Positions 1-9,875 of a stretch of 64,000 nucleotides of DNA are shown piece by piece (positions within the stretch are counted from its first letter, which is position 1; every line of letters begins with the position of its first letter). The notes under the pieces are model-generated. The model saw only the letters and a list, made by a program, of their open reading frames with translations, searched no databases and was not told the origin of the DNA. The position numbers were made by a program, and so were the translations under genes. Source of the DNA: an uncultured Pelagibacteraceae bacterium. GTDB taxonomy: Bacteria; Pseudomonadota; Alphaproteobacteria; Pelagibacterales; Pelagibacteraceae. The stretch covers positions 1 to 64,000 of the forward strand of contig CACJFS010000006.1 in the NCBI GenBank assembly GCA_902592715.1, in the 5' to 3' direction.

Positions 1-68
1 CCATAGCCTATCTTCAAAAAAAAATTTAAATATTATTTGTAAAGAGTTAAAATATATAATTAAAAAAG

Positions 69-3000
69 TTAACTAGCTTTTCCAACTAAACTTTTGTTTG
101 TAATAGGATTTTCTAATTTATTTAACATTTCTTTAGGGCAAACTTGCAAGAAATTTTTAACTTCATCGTCAAAATTTTTAATAATCTTTGCTGATAAATT
201 AGAGTTAGTTTCCTCATTATGTTTTAAAACTAAATCTTTTAGATAGTTTTTCCAGTATTCTGTCTCGGGGGTTTGCCAAATTATTGTTTCAGGATTAGCT
301 TTTTTTGCAAATTGACTTTTCGGATCATATATAAATGCCATACCACCAGTCATACCAGCTCCAAAGTTATCTCCTACATCTCCTAATATTACTATTGAAC
401 CTCCTGTCATGTACTCACAACCATTTGAATCACATCCTTCTATAACTGCAGTTGCACCTGAGTTTCTAACAGCAAATCTTTCACCTGCTTGTCCAGCTGC
501 AAAAAGATATCCTGATGTTGCTCCATAAAGTACTGTATTCCCTATTATAGTATTCTCATTTGAAACTAAATTACTCTCATCTTGAAGTTTAATTATAATA
601 GATGCACCTGATAAACCCTTTGCAACATAATCATTAGCATCACCTTTTAATATTAGTTTAAGTCCTTTCACACCAAAGGCACCAAAAGACTGACCGGCAG
701 AACCTTTGAAATTTATAGCAAAAGTATTTTCCTCTAATTTATTATTTCCAAATTTTTTATAAAGATTATAAGAAATTCTTGTTCCAACTGCTCTATCTGT
801 GTTTTCGATTGCATAAACATTTTCTAGAGGCAATTTTCTGTTAATTAAACTTTCTATCTCAGGCCAAATTTTTTGGTCCAAAGTATCTGGAACTTCATTT
901 ATTATGGGTGTTTCACAATATCTTTTATTTATGCCAGGATCAGCTTGAACAAATAAAGGATTTAAATCTAAGTCATCTAAATTTGGTGATCCTTTACTGA
1001 TTTGTCTTAGTAAATCCGTTCTTCCTATTACTTCGTTTAAATTTTTAAATCCTAAACTTGATAAAATTTCTCTAACTTCTTGAGCAATAAAAGAAAATAG
1101 ATTTACTATTTTATCTGGGGTACCAGTAAATTTTTTTCTTAATTCATCATCTTGTGTACAAACTCCAACTGGACATGTATTAGAATGGCATTGTCTAACC
1201 ATTATACAACCCATTGCAACTAGCGCTGTTGTTGCTACACCAAATTCTTCGGCTCCCATCATTGCAGCTATTACAACGTCTCTCCCTGTTTTAATTCCTC
1301 CATCTGTTCTTAATGTAACCAGGTGTCTTAATTTGTTTAAAGTTAATACTTGGTTTGCCTCTGTTAGTCCCATTTCCCATGGAATACCAACATATTTAAC
1401 ACTTGTTTGTGGAGTAGCACCTGTTCCACCATTGTGACCTGAAATTAAAATTATATCTGCTTTTGCTTTAGCCACACCTGCAGCAATAGTTCCTATACCT
1501 GAAGAGGCAACTAATTTTACACCAACTCTAGCCTTAGGATTAATTTGCTTTAAGTCATAAATAAGTTGAGCCAAGTCTTCAATTGAATAAATATCGTGGT
1601 GTGGTGGTGGTGATATTAAAGTTACGCCAGGTGTAGAATGTCTTAGTCTTGCAATTTCCTCTGTTACTTTAAATCCTGGTAATTGTCCACCTTCGCCAGG
1701 TTTTGCCCCTTGAGCAATTTTAATTTCAATCTCATTACAATTATTTAAATAGTTAATGGTTACTCCAAATCTAGCTGACGCAATTTGTTTTACCCTAGAA
1801 TTTGCGCTATCACCGTTATCTAATACTTTAAATCTTTCTTCGTCTTCTCCACCTTCTCCACTACATGAAGCTCCTTTAATTCTATTCATTCCCATGGCAA
1901 GTGTTTCGTGTGCCTCTTTTGACAAAGCGCCATGAGACATACTTCCACTTCCAAATCTTTTCATGATTTCAGTAATTGGTTCAACCTGATCAATATCGAT
2001 TGCCTCTTGATTTTTAAAATCAATTAAATCTCTTAGACTAATTGGTTTTAAACCATATATACCCTTGGTATATTTTTTATAAGTCTCATATGAATTTGAG
2101 CCGACTGCTGCTTGTAAAAGGTGAATTAATTTTCCTTGATATTGATGTGTTTCACCATTTTTTCTATATCTGTAAATCCCACCGATGGGTAAAATATTAG
2201 AGTGAATATCAAATGCATCTTTATGTATAGATCTTATTTTTTTTTCAATACCAGTTAGGCCTATTCCAGAAATTTTAGATAATACTCCTGGAAAATAATC
2301 TTTTACAATTGTTCTGCTCAATCCAACAGTTTCAAAGTTACAGCCTCCTCTATATGAGCTTAAAACTGATATACCCATCTTTGACATTATTTTTAATAGT
2401 CCAAGGTTTACTGATTTAATATATCTAGTTACACACTCATCAAATGAGAAATTACCAAAAAGTTTTTTTGAATATCTTTGATGCAAACTATCAAATGCTA
2501 AGTAAGGATTGACCGTTGTAGCTCCAACACCTATTAATGTTGCAAAAGAATGGGTGTCTAAGGCATCTCCTGTTTGTACATTAATTGATGCATAGCCTCT
2601 CAAACCTAGCTTTATTAAATGAGTATTTATCGCACCAATACATAGTAGTATTGGCATTGGTAATTTTGTTTCGGATATATTTTTATCAGACAAAATAAGT
2701 TGAGTATTACCTTCTCTAACTGCTTTTTCAGCGTTATTTTTTATTAATTCAATAGCTTCTTCTAAACTTTGATCATTATTGAATGTACAATCTAAAATTT
2801 TATAATTATTTCCAAAGTATTTTATAAATTTTTCAAACTGAGTGTTTGATAGAACTGGACTATCTAATACATAAATATTTTCTTCTGTAAGATTAGAAAA
2901 ATCTAGTATATTTCCTAGATTTCCAAACCTAGTTTTCAAGCTCATCACTTTATTTTCTCTAAGAGAGTCGATTGGGGGATTGGTTACCTGACTAAAATTC

Positions 3001-4565
3001 TGTCTAAAATAATGATAAAGAGGCCTGTATTTATCTGATAAAACGGCAAGGGGAGTATCATCTCCCATAGACCCGGTTGCTTCTTTAGCATCCTCGGCCA
3101 TTGGATGCAAAATTAACTCTAGGTCTTCAAGACTATAACCGAAACAATGTTGAATCTTTTTTAAATCAGGACCTGAAAACTCACTTTTTTCATTTTCTAT
3201 AGTTAATGATTTATCTAATTCAATTATTTGATTATTAAAATGTTTATATTCTTTAGACAAATAATTTTTTATTTGATTATTTGTATATACTTTTCCTTTT
3301 TCAATTCTTACACCCAAAATTTCTCCAGGGCCTAATCTTCCTTTTGAAACAATTTTCTTCTCGTTTAAGTCGATCATTCCTGTTTCAGATCCTGCGAATA
3401 GAAGTTTATCTCTTGTAATTGTATATCTAAGAGGTCTAAGTCCATTTCTGTCACTACCTACAATAACCCACTCATTATCAGTTGCAGCTATAGCAGCAGG
3501 TCCATCCCAAGGTTCCATTGTACTGTTTAAAAAGTTAAAAAGTTGTTGATGATCTTTAGGAAGAACTTTACTTTTTTTTGACCAAGCATCTGGAATTAAC
3601 ATTAGTTTCGCTAATGGTGCTGAATGTCCAGAAATATTTAATAATTCGAATACATTATCTAATGACGCAGAATCAGAATTACCTGCAGGAATTACAGGTT
3701 TTAAATTTTCCATATCATCAAATAAAGGACTAAACATTTCCTCTTCGTGAATTCTCATCCAATTGATATTTCCTTTTAAAGTATTTATTTCTCCATTATG
3801 AGCAATCGATCTAAAAGGTTGAGCTAAATCCCAACTTGGAGCAGTGTTAGTAGAAAATCTTTGATGGAAGATTGCATAACGTGAAATGAAACGCTCATCT
3901 TTTAAATCTGGATAAAAATCAGATAAAGATTCTGCTAAAAACATTCCTTTATAAATTATTGATTTCGAACTGAATGAACAAATATAAAAATTATTTAATT
4001 GATTTCTTAGAGCTTCTTTTTCAATTTTTCTTCTAGTTTCATAAAGAGTTCTTTCTAAATCTTTACCATGAATTGACTTATCGTTATGAGTAAAAAGAAC
4101 TTGCGTAATTTCAGGTCTAGTTTGTTCTGCCTTTTCACCTAAAACAGAAGGATCAACAGGTACTTGTCTCCATCCATAGATATTAAAATTTTTTTTTGTT
4201 AATTCACTTTCTACAATTGATCTGCATTGCTCCTGTCCTCCAAAGTCGTTTCTTGGCAAAAAAATCATCCCTACACATAAATCTGAGTTATCGTGCTCGT
4301 GACCTGTTATTTCAATTTTTTCTGCAAAGAAATCATTCGGTATCTCAATATGAATACCTGCTCCGTCTCCAGTTTTGCCATCTGCATCAATAGCACCTCT
4401 ATGCCATACTGCTTTTAGAGCCTCGATACCGTATTCGACTACTTTTCTTGATTTTAGACCTTCAGTTGATGCTACTAGACCTACTCCACATGCATCATGT
4501 TCCATAGTTTCATCATAAACATGGTTTTTTTTTAAAAGTTTACGATTTTTGTTTTGAATATCCAT
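69..4565 (-). CDS. gltB: Glutamate synthase (GOGAT) large subunit
   Basis: This is the large subunit of NADPH-dependent glutamate synthase, which makes two glutamates from glutamine and 2-oxoglutarate in the cytoplasm. At 1498 residues it matches the usual family length. A short propeptide precedes the nucleophile Cys26 (context EHDACGVG) of the class II glutaminase domain, so maturation by cleavage before Cys26 is expected. The central and FMN synthase domains follow. Cysteines of the [3Fe-4S] cluster lie near residues 1117-1135 (C..C..TCPVGVC). The C-terminal third has the glycine-rich beta-helix repeats typical of the family. It follows gltD, sharing one base (TAATG), so the two are translationally coupled. 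Bases 1-68 beyond the stop show no gene. Confidence 0.98.
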   Translation of the reverse strand: MDIQNKNRKLLKKNHVYDETMEHDACGVGLVASTEGLKSRKVVEYGIEALKAVWHRGAIDADGKTGDGAGIHIEIPNDFFAEKIEITGHEHDNSDLCVGMIFLPRNDFGGQEQCRSIVESELTKKNFNIYGWRQVPVDPSVLGEKAEQTRPEITQVLFTHNDKSIHGKDLERTLYETRRKIEKEALRNQLNNFYICSFSSKSIIYKGMFLAESLSDFYPDLKDERFISRYAIFHQRFSTNTAPSWDLAQPFRSIAHNGEINTLKGNINWMRIHEEEMFSPLFDDMENLKPVIPAGNSDSASLDNVFELLNISGHSAPLAKLMLIPDAWSKKSKVLPKDHQQLFNFLNSTMEPWDGPAAIAATDNEWVIVGSDRNGLRPLRYTITRDKLLFAGSETGMIDLNEKKIVSKGRLGPGEILGVRIEKGKVYTNNQIKNYLSKEYKHFNNQIIELDKSLTIENEKSEFSGPDLKKIQHCFGYSLEDLELILHPMAEDAKEATGSMGDDTPLAVLSDKYRPLYHYFRQNFSQVTNPPIDSLRENKVMSLKTRFGNLGNILDFSNLTEENIYVLDSPVLSNTQFEKFIKYFGNNYKILDCTFNNDQSLEEAIELIKNNAEKAVREGNTQLILSDKNISETKLPMPILLCIGAINTHLIKLGLRGYASINVQTGDALDTHSFATLIGVGATTVNPYLAFDSLHQRYSKKLFGNFSFDECVTRYIKSVNLGLLKIMSKMGISVLSSYRGGCNFETVGLSRTIVKDYFPGVLSKISGIGLTGIEKKIRSIHKDAFDIHSNILPIGGIYRYRKNGETHQYQGKLIHLLQAAVGSNSYETYKKYTKGIYGLKPISLRDLIDFKNQEAIDIDQVEPITEIMKRFGSGSMSHGALSKEAHETLAMGMNRIKGASCSGEGGEDEERFKVLDNGDSANSRVKQIASARFGVTINYLNNCNEIEIKIAQGAKPGEGGQLPGFKVTEEIARLRHSTPGVTLISPPPHHDIYSIEDLAQLIYDLKQINPKARVGVKLVASSGIGTIAAGVAKAKADIILISGHNGGTGATPQTSVKYVGIPWEMGLTEANQVLTLNKLRHLVTLRTDGGIKTGRDVVIAAMMGAEEFGVATTALVAMGCIMVRQCHSNTCPVGVCTQDDELRKKFTGTPDKIVNLFSFIAQEVREILSSLGFKNLNEVIGRTDLLRQISKGSPNLDDLDLNPLFVQADPGINKRYCETPIINEVPDTLDQKIWPEIESLINRKLPLENVYAIENTDRAVGTRISYNLYKKFGNNKLEENTFAINFKGSAGQSFGAFGVKGLKLILKGDANDYVAKGLSGASIIIKLQDESNLVSNENTIIGNTVLYGATSGYLFAAGQAGERFAVRNSGATAVIEGCDSNGCEYMTGGSIVILGDVGDNFGAGMTGGMAFIYDPKSQFAKKANPETIIWQTPETEYWKNYLKDLVLKHNEETNSNLSAKIIKNFDDEVKNFLQVCPKEMLNKLENPITNKSLVGKAS

Positions 4566-6019
4566 TATGCAACCTTCATTTTTTGTTTTGATTGCAGATA
4601 GCTTTCAATTGAAATCGCAGCATCTCTACCGTCTTTAATAGCCCATACAACTAATGAGGCACCTCTTACTATATCTCCAGCCGCAAACACGCCTGGTATA
4701 CTAGTTTCTAGGGTATCAAAGTCAGCTTTAATTGTACCCCATTGTGAAACTTGTAATCTAGGTTCCTGAAATAACACTGGCAAATTTTCTGGGTCAAAAC
4801 CTAAAGATTTAATCACTAGATCAGCATTAATTTCAAATTCTGAGTTTTCTTCTGCAACAGGTCTTCTTCTGCCACTTTCATCTGGATCTGTTAATTTCAT
4901 TTTATCTACAATAATACTTTTAACTTTATTAGTTCCCTTAAACTCTTTTGGATTACTTAACCAAATAAATTCTACACCTTCCTCTTCAGCGTTACCTACT
5001 TCTCTTGCAGATCCAGGCATATTTTCTTTATCTCTTCTGTAAAGGCATTTAACAGATTTAGCTTTTTGTCTTACAGAAGTTCTTACACAGTCCATTGCGG
5101 TATCTCCACCACCAATTACTACTACATCTTTACCTTCAGCATTTAATATTCCATTATCAAACATTTCGACTTTATCTCCTAAGCCTTTTTTATTTGAAGC
5201 TGTCAAGAATTCCATTGCAGGAAAAATATTACTTAAATCATTTCCAGGCAAATTAACTTCTCTTGCTTTATAAACGCCTGTTGAAATTAATAAGGCATCA
5301 TGTTTTGATTGTAATTCCTTCAATGTAGAATCTTTACCAACCTCAAAATTATGAACAAATTTTATTCCACCTTCTTTTAAAAGTTTAATTCTTCTCTCGA
5401 CTACATGTTTTTCTAATTTAAAATTTGGTATTCCGTAGATTAACAATCCGCCTGCTCTGTCGTATCGATCATATATTGTTATTTGGTATCCTTTTTTACG
5501 CAATTCTTCACCGCAAGCTAGTCCTGCAGGACCTGCTCCGATAATTCCAATACTTTGTTCATTTTCAATTTTTACATTTATTGGTTTTACCCAGCCATTT
5601 TCCCACGCTTTGTCGGTTAAATATTTTTCAACTGAACCAATCGTTACTGTTCCATGTCCCGATTGCTCAATTACGCAGTTTCCTTCGCATAACCTATCTT
5701 GTGGGCATATTCTTCCACAAACTTCCGGCATATTATTAGTGCTTTGGGATAAATGATAAGCATCTTCATATCTTCCCTCTGCAGTTAACTTTAACCAATC
5801 AGGTATATTGTTGCTTAATGGACAGTGAACCTGACAAAAAGGAACACCGCACTGTGAACACCTGCTCGATTGTTCTTTAGCTTTTTCATGAATAAACTCC
5901 TGATAAATCTCACCAAAATCCTCTTTTCTTTGGGATTTATCTCTTTTAGGTGGATTTTGTTGACCTATATCCACAAACTTAAGCATTTTATTTGTCATTT
6001 GAATCGGTTTATACACCAC
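4565..6019 (-). CDS. gltD: Glutamate synthase (GOGAT) small subunit
   Basis: This FAD and Fe-S subunit passes electrons from NADPH to GltB. Cysteines 54, 57, 62, 66 and 101, 105, 111, 115 are the two N-terminal [4Fe-4S] sets. GAGPAG at 161-166 binds FAD and GGGDTA at 303-308 binds NADPH. Its 484 residues are normal for the family. It is the first gene of the gltD-gltB operon. The start is uncertain: GTG at 6019 has an AAGGA 9 bases upstream, but ATG at 5998 or 5986 would fit orthologues that begin close to the MLKFVD motif. Confidence 0.97.
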   Translation of the reverse strand: MVYKPIQMTNKMLKFVDIGQQNPPKRDKSQRKEDFGEIYQEFIHEKAKEQSSRCSQCGVPFCQVHCPLSNNIPDWLKLTAEGRYEDAYHLSQSTNNMPEVCGRICPQDRLCEGNCVIEQSGHGTVTIGSVEKYLTDKAWENGWVKPINVKIENEQSIGIIGAGPAGLACGEELRKKGYQITIYDRYDRAGGLLIYGIPNFKLEKHVVERRIKLLKEGGIKFVHNFEVGKDSTLKELQSKHDALLISTGVYKAREVNLPGNDLSNIFPAMEFLTASNKKGLGDKVEMFDNGILNAEGKDVVVIGGGDTAMDCVRTSVRQKAKSVKCLYRRDKENMPGSAREVGNAEEEGVEFIWLSNPKEFKGTNKVKSIIVDKMKLTDPDESGRRRPVAEENSEFEINADLVIKSLGFDPENLPVLFQEPRLQVSQWGTIKADFDTLETSIPGVFAAGDIVRGASLVVWAIKDGRDAAISIESYLQSKQKMKVA

Positions 6020-6104
6020 AAGCGTAAATCCTTAAAGTATTACTAGGTAATATATACTGACATATATTTTCAAAAAATATTGATTTTATTACATTTTCTA
6101 TTTT

Positions 6105-6154
6105 ATGCATATTTGATATGCATTTAAAAGATTGCCTTATTTAGGTAATCTTTT
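6105..6154 (+). promoter_or_regulatory. Tandem hairpins between gltD and uppP
   Basis: Two inverted repeats lie back to back in the divergent gltD/uppP spacer. The first has 7-base arms at 6105-6111 and 6117-6123 with a 5-base loop. The second has 11-base arms at 6126-6136 and 6144-6154 with a 7-base loop. Read as plus-strand RNA, the second stem pairs fully with one G-U and ends in UUUU, 22 bases before the uppP start. On the minus strand one pair becomes A-C, so it fits a plus-strand transcript better. It could be an attenuator for uppP or an insulator between the two promoters. No known riboswitch consensus is recognisable. Confidence 0.45.
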
Positions 6155-6176
6155 AACTATCTATTAAAAGTCCTTA

Positions 6177-6944
6177 ATGATTTCAAAATATATAGAAGCA
6201 TCAATTTTAGCGTTTGTACAAGGTTTTTCGGAATTTATTCCAGTAAGTTCCTCTGCCCACCTTATAATTATATCAAAAATATCGAACTTTAGTATTAGTT
6301 CGCTTCAACTAGATATTAGTCTTCACTTGGGTTCCCTTTTGGCAATTATTTTTTATTTTAAAAAGGATTTAGTAAATATTTTGAGAAATAAGTCTTTATT
6401 ATTACTTATAATTTTAGGTTCTTTACCATTAGTTCTTGTTGGTTACTTTATTTATACCTCAGGGTTGATTGAAAATTTAAGAAGTTTAAAAGTAATAGCA
6501 TGGACTACTCTAATATTTGGTATTTTATTATTTATTGCAGACCGATCTAGTATTAAAAATAAAATTGATAGCAGTTTAAGTTTAAAAAATATTTTAATTA
6601 TTGGTATTTTTCAAATTTTAGCTGTTATACCAGGTGTGAGCAGATCAGGTATAATAATTACAGCTTCAAGGTTTTTAAATTTTGATAGAGTAGACTCTTC
6701 AAAAATATCTTTTTACTTATCAATACCTGCATTGACAGGAGCCAGTGTACTTAGCTTAAAAGATTTGGTGAATACGAATATAGAATTGAATATATTATTT
6801 TTATATTCAATAATTTTTTCATTTATAGTTTCTTATTTAACAATCAAATATTTTTTAATTTATGTAAAAAATTTTAATTTAAATATTTTTGTTTATTACA
6901 GAACTTTTCTCGCTTTAATTCTTTTTGTAATTGCTTATAGCTAA
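6177..6944 (+). CDS. uppP: Undecaprenyl-diphosphatase (BacA family)
   Basis: This membrane enzyme removes a phosphate from undecaprenyl diphosphate, recycling the lipid carrier for peptidoglycan and other envelope polymers. The two family signatures are present: E19 followed by PVSSSAH at 22-28, and PGVSRSG at 152-158 with Arg156. The rest is hydrophobic and consistent with about eight membrane segments. Its 255 residues are close to the family norm. It is a single gene divergent from gltD, with two hairpins in the leader. Its stop overlaps the convergent EamA gene by four bases (CTAA serves both). Confidence 0.96.
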   Translation: MISKYIEASILAFVQGFSEFIPVSSSAHLIIISKISNFSISSLQLDISLHLGSLLAIIFYFKKDLVNILRNKSLLLLIILGSLPLVLVGYFIYTSGLIENLRSLKVIAWTTLIFGILLFIADRSSIKNKIDSSLSLKNILIIGIFQILAVIPGVSRSGIIITASRFLNFDRVDSSKISFYLSIPALTGASVLSLKDLVNTNIELNILFLYSIIFSFIVSYLTIKYFLIYVKNFNLNIFVYYRTFLALILFVIAYS

Positions 6945-7825
6945 TTTTTAGTACTAGGTGAAATTTGAGAAGAAATTACTGCAATCAATATTAATAAGCA
7001 ACCAATCATGTTATTAGTACTTAAAAATTGATTGAGAATAATCCATCCTGCTACAGCTGCAAATACTCCCTCGAGAGAATAAATAATTGCTGCTGGTGCC
7101 TCTTCTATATTTTTTTGTGCATACATTTGTAATGTAAAGGCTATACCGCCTGATAATGCCCCTGCGTAAAGAATAGAACTACTTTCCATTAATATTTTTG
7201 AAATATTTAATTCTTCAAAAATATAAGAAAAGATAAATGAGAGTGTTGCAACAAATAATGCTTGAAGTGCAGCATAAAACATTGGGATATCAAATTCTTC
7301 CATGAACTTACCTGCAAAAATTATGTGCAAAGCCCAAAATACTGAGCACAATATAACTAGACCATCCCCTAACATTATTTCTGAGTTAGAAAAATCACTT
7401 AGAAGGTATACACCAAGAATACAAAGACCAATTGCTGGCCATATGCTCCAATGAACTTTTTTGGAGTAGATGAAAAATAACAAAATTGGAACTATTGGTA
7501 CGTAAAACACTGTAAAAAAAGCTGCATTTGCAATATTTGTATATTGGAGAGCAGTTTGTTGTAAAAAAGTTCCCAAAAACAGTGATACTCCCATGAAAAC
7601 TAAGTATTTTATAAAAAGTTTTGTTTTTGAAAGTATTTCAAGTTTAATTTTCTTCCTCTCAAATAATAAGGCAAGTGGCAATATTGTAAAAAAACCAACA
7701 ATAAACCTTGCTGAATTAAAAGTTAATGGACCGATATTATCCATGCCAGTATCTTGGGCAATGAAAGCTGTCCCCCAGATAAAAGTTGTGACTAAGGCGC
7801 AAACCATTGAAAGGGATTTTGTCAT
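6941..7825 (-). CDS. EamA/DMT-family membrane transporter
   Basis: This is a probable ten-helix transporter of the drug/metabolite superfamily, with two EamA repeats. The N-terminal TTFIWGTAFIAQDTG is typical of the first helix of EamA proteins, and the second repeat begins near residue 150 (LGDGLVILCSVFWALHIIF). The 294 residues match the family. The substrate cannot be told from sequence; relatives move amino acids, metabolites or nucleotide-like compounds. The gene sits downstream of the dioxygenase gene with 26 bases between them, so it may be the last gene of the pyruvate dehydrogenase/dioxygenase transcription unit. Confidence 0.9.
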   Translation of the reverse strand: MTKSLSMVCALVTTFIWGTAFIAQDTGMDNIGPLTFNSARFIVGFFTILPLALLFERKKIKLEILSKTKLFIKYLVFMGVSLFLGTFLQQTALQYTNIANAAFFTVFYVPIVPILLFFIYSKKVHWSIWPAIGLCILGVYLLSDFSNSEIMLGDGLVILCSVFWALHIIFAGKFMEEFDIPMFYAALQALFVATLSFIFSYIFEELNISKILMESSSILYAGALSGGIAFTLQMYAQKNIEEAPAAIIYSLEGVFAAVAGWIILNQFLSTNNMIGCLLILIAVISSQISPSTKN

Positions 7826-7851
7826 TATATTTAATTAGATAATTTTGTTTA

Positions 7852-8952
7852 TTAATTTATTCCGTTTAACTTACAAGAGCTATCAAAATCCTCTTTGTTA
7901 ATATAACATCCAGACATTTTTCTAACTCCATTAAACGATCCTCTACCATGAAGTATTCGCCAATTATTAAATATTAGAAGTTCTCCAGGTTTAAGTATAT
8001 GTCGCCACTGATAATCTTTATTGTTAGCAATAAGATCAAATGTTTTTATTGCTTCATAAAACTTTAATGTTAAATCTTTTTCAAATCTAAATGGTGCTCT
8101 ATCATAATTATTAAAACTAACTTGGACTATTTCATTATTTTCGTTTAACTTAAATATTGGTCTTTCAGCCTCAAGGCAAACACCATCGCCGATATAATTT
8201 CCCTTAACATTTATTTTAGTCATTAATTCATACATTAGCTGGTTTTCTTTTTTGATTGTTTCTGCTATTTTTAATCCATCAACCATTATCGACTCTCCAC
8301 CTTTAGCATTGTATTTACAACATAACAATAATTGCAATCCTGGGGCGTCATTACTATAAGTTGAGTCTGTATGAGGTCTGAGTTCTTCTTGAGTGTAAGC
8401 GCTATCAGCTTTATTTTCATCTGACTCAAAACTCCATAATCCTCCAAATATAGAGTTTCTTACGTAACCAATTTTATTTGCAATTGTTTCAACAGACTTT
8501 AAATTGGTTTCACAGTTTTTAATTACTGAAAATCCATAGTCATGAAGATTTTTTAAAAAATTTCTAAATCCTTCATTTGATAATATTGAGCTATAATCTA
8601 AAAAAATTTCTTCTTTTATTTCATTAGATTTCCAGATTTTTAAATTAGATTTAATTTTTAATTTCTTTTTTATTTTATTATTAGTTAGAAATTCAGATGA
8701 ATATTTAACTGGTTTTTCTAAATCAGGCCAGGAGACACTCAAATATTTTCCATTTTCAATTATTTCTGCCTTTTTAATTTTTAAATTTATATCTAATGCT
8801 GCTGTATATGTCTTCCTTTGGCTAGATCTTTTATCCCAATTTTGCTCATCTTTTGCATGGTCTCTTAGCCAAATATTAGGAAAAATTTCAGAATTTTCTC
8901 CATTAAAGTGGACGTGTACATCATCTGCTAGTATTTCAATTTTAGTAATCAT
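7852..8952 (-). CDS. Gamma-butyrobetaine hydroxylase-like 2OG/Fe(II) dioxygenase
   Basis: This belongs to the TauD/GBBH family of 2-oxoglutarate and Fe(II) dependent oxygenases. It has an N-terminal domain related to DUF971 (residues 1-100, with WLRDHA at 28-33) and a TauD domain. Iron ligands are visible: His194 and Asp196 (RPHTDS) and a distal His335 (ILHGRG), followed by Arg344, which would bind 2-oxoglutarate. Characterised relatives hydroxylate gamma-butyrobetaine or trimethyllysine during carnitine synthesis. The N-terminal cysteines that bind zinc in the animal enzymes are absent. Its ATG overlaps the stop of the E2 gene by four bases (ATGA), placing it in the pyruvate dehydrogenase operon. 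The substrate is unproven. Confidence 0.88.
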   Translation of the reverse strand: MITKIEILADDVHVHFNGENSEIFPNIWLRDHAKDEQNWDKRSSQRKTYTAALDINLKIKKAEIIENGKYLSVSWPDLEKPVKYSSEFLTNNKIKKKLKIKSNLKIWKSNEIKEEIFLDYSSILSNEGFRNFLKNLHDYGFSVIKNCETNLKSVETIANKIGYVRNSIFGGLWSFESDENKADSAYTQEELRPHTDSTYSNDAPGLQLLLCCKYNAKGGESIMVDGLKIAETIKKENQLMYELMTKINVKGNYIGDGVCLEAERPIFKLNENNEIVQVSFNNYDRAPFRFEKDLTLKFYEAIKTFDLIANNKDYQWRHILKPGELLIFNNWRILHGRGSFNGVRKMSGCYINKEDFDSSCKLNGIN

Positions 8953-9875
8953 TTACTTAAATTATATGCAAAATTAGACCCAAGATTATCTTTTAATTCA
9001 TTATTAAATTTAGCAGCCTCAGCACCATCTATAATTCTGTGATCATAAGAGAGAGATAGTGGAAGCATAGTTCTTGGAACAAATTTACCATCAATAAATA
9101 CCTGTTTTTTGTAACTTCTACCAACGCCTAGTATAGCAACCTCTGGAAAGTTAATTATTGGTGTAAAAAACGAACCTCCTATGCCACCTAAGCTAGTGAT
9201 GGTCATTGATCCCCCAAAGAATTCTTTTTTATCAATTTTTAGATTTCTACAATCATCACTTACTTTTTTTAATTCCTCACTTAACTCATTGATGTCTTTT
9301 TGATTAGCATCTCTAATTTTAGGAACCATAAGTCCATGTTGAGTATCAACCGCGATACCAACGTGAAAATACTTTTTAAAAGTAATCTTTCCTTTATCAA
9401 TATCATCAATTGATGAATTAAATGATGGAAATTTTTTTAGTGAAAGTACCAATGCTTTAATAATAAATGCAAGTGGAGTAATTTTTATTCTTTCGCCAGT
9501 ATAATTATCTTTAATTGAATTTCTAAATTCTTCCATTTCTGTAATATCAGCCTCATCATGGTTGGTTACATGTGGAATGTTTGTCCATGAATTTACAAGA
9601 TGTGGAGCTGCTATTTTTTTTACTCTAGGAATATCTTTAATTTCGACTTCTCCAAAATCTGAATGTTGATATTCACTTTTAATAATTTTTTCTTTTTGAC
9701 TTTCAACATTATTTTGAGGATTGTTAATTCTAGATGAAACAAAATCTTTTAAATCTTTTTCAACAACCCTGCCTGATCTCTCTGTTCCCTTAACATTATT
9801 TATATCTACTCCCAGTTCTCTTGCAAATTTTCTAACTTTTGGACTTGCAGATATTTTATTTGATTGATCGGACAT
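8949..9875 (-). CDS. aceF: Pyruvate dehydrogenase E2, lacking a lipoyl domain
   Basis: This is dihydrolipoamide acetyltransferase, which moves the acetyl group from lipoamide to CoA. It has only 308 residues, against 400-630 in usual E2 proteins. It starts directly with the peripheral-subunit-binding domain (residues about 8-45, SPKVRKFARELGVDI), then a short linker and the catalytic domain from about residue 75. The active-site motif is DHRIIDGA near the C-terminus. No lipoyl domain precedes the binding domain; the missing domain is at the N-terminus of the E1 gene immediately upstream. There is no spacer after aceE, and four bases overlap the dioxygenase gene. No lpd (E3) gene is in this window. 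Confidence 0.95.
   Translation of the reverse strand: MSDQSNKISASPKVRKFARELGVDINNVKGTERSGRVVEKDLKDFVSSRINNPQNNVESQKEKIIKSEYQHSDFGEVEIKDIPRVKKIAAPHLVNSWTNIPHVTNHDEADITEMEEFRNSIKDNYTGERIKITPLAFIIKALVLSLKKFPSFNSSIDDIDKGKITFKKYFHVGIAVDTQHGLMVPKIRDANQKDINELSEELKKVSDDCRNLKIDKKEFFGGSMTITSLGGIGGSFFTPIINFPEVAILGVGRSYKKQVFIDGKFVPRTMLPLSLSYDHRIIDGAEAAKFNNELKDNLGSNFAYNLSK

Noticed and set aside
1-68. Possible gene end at the left edge
   Set aside because: The 68 bases are AT-rich with no recognisable frame; too short to call.
6020-6176. Glutamine-sensing (glnA-type) riboswitch upstream of gltD
   Set aside because: I looked for the conserved motif on the minus strand and did not see it; the hairpins fit a plus-strand reading better.
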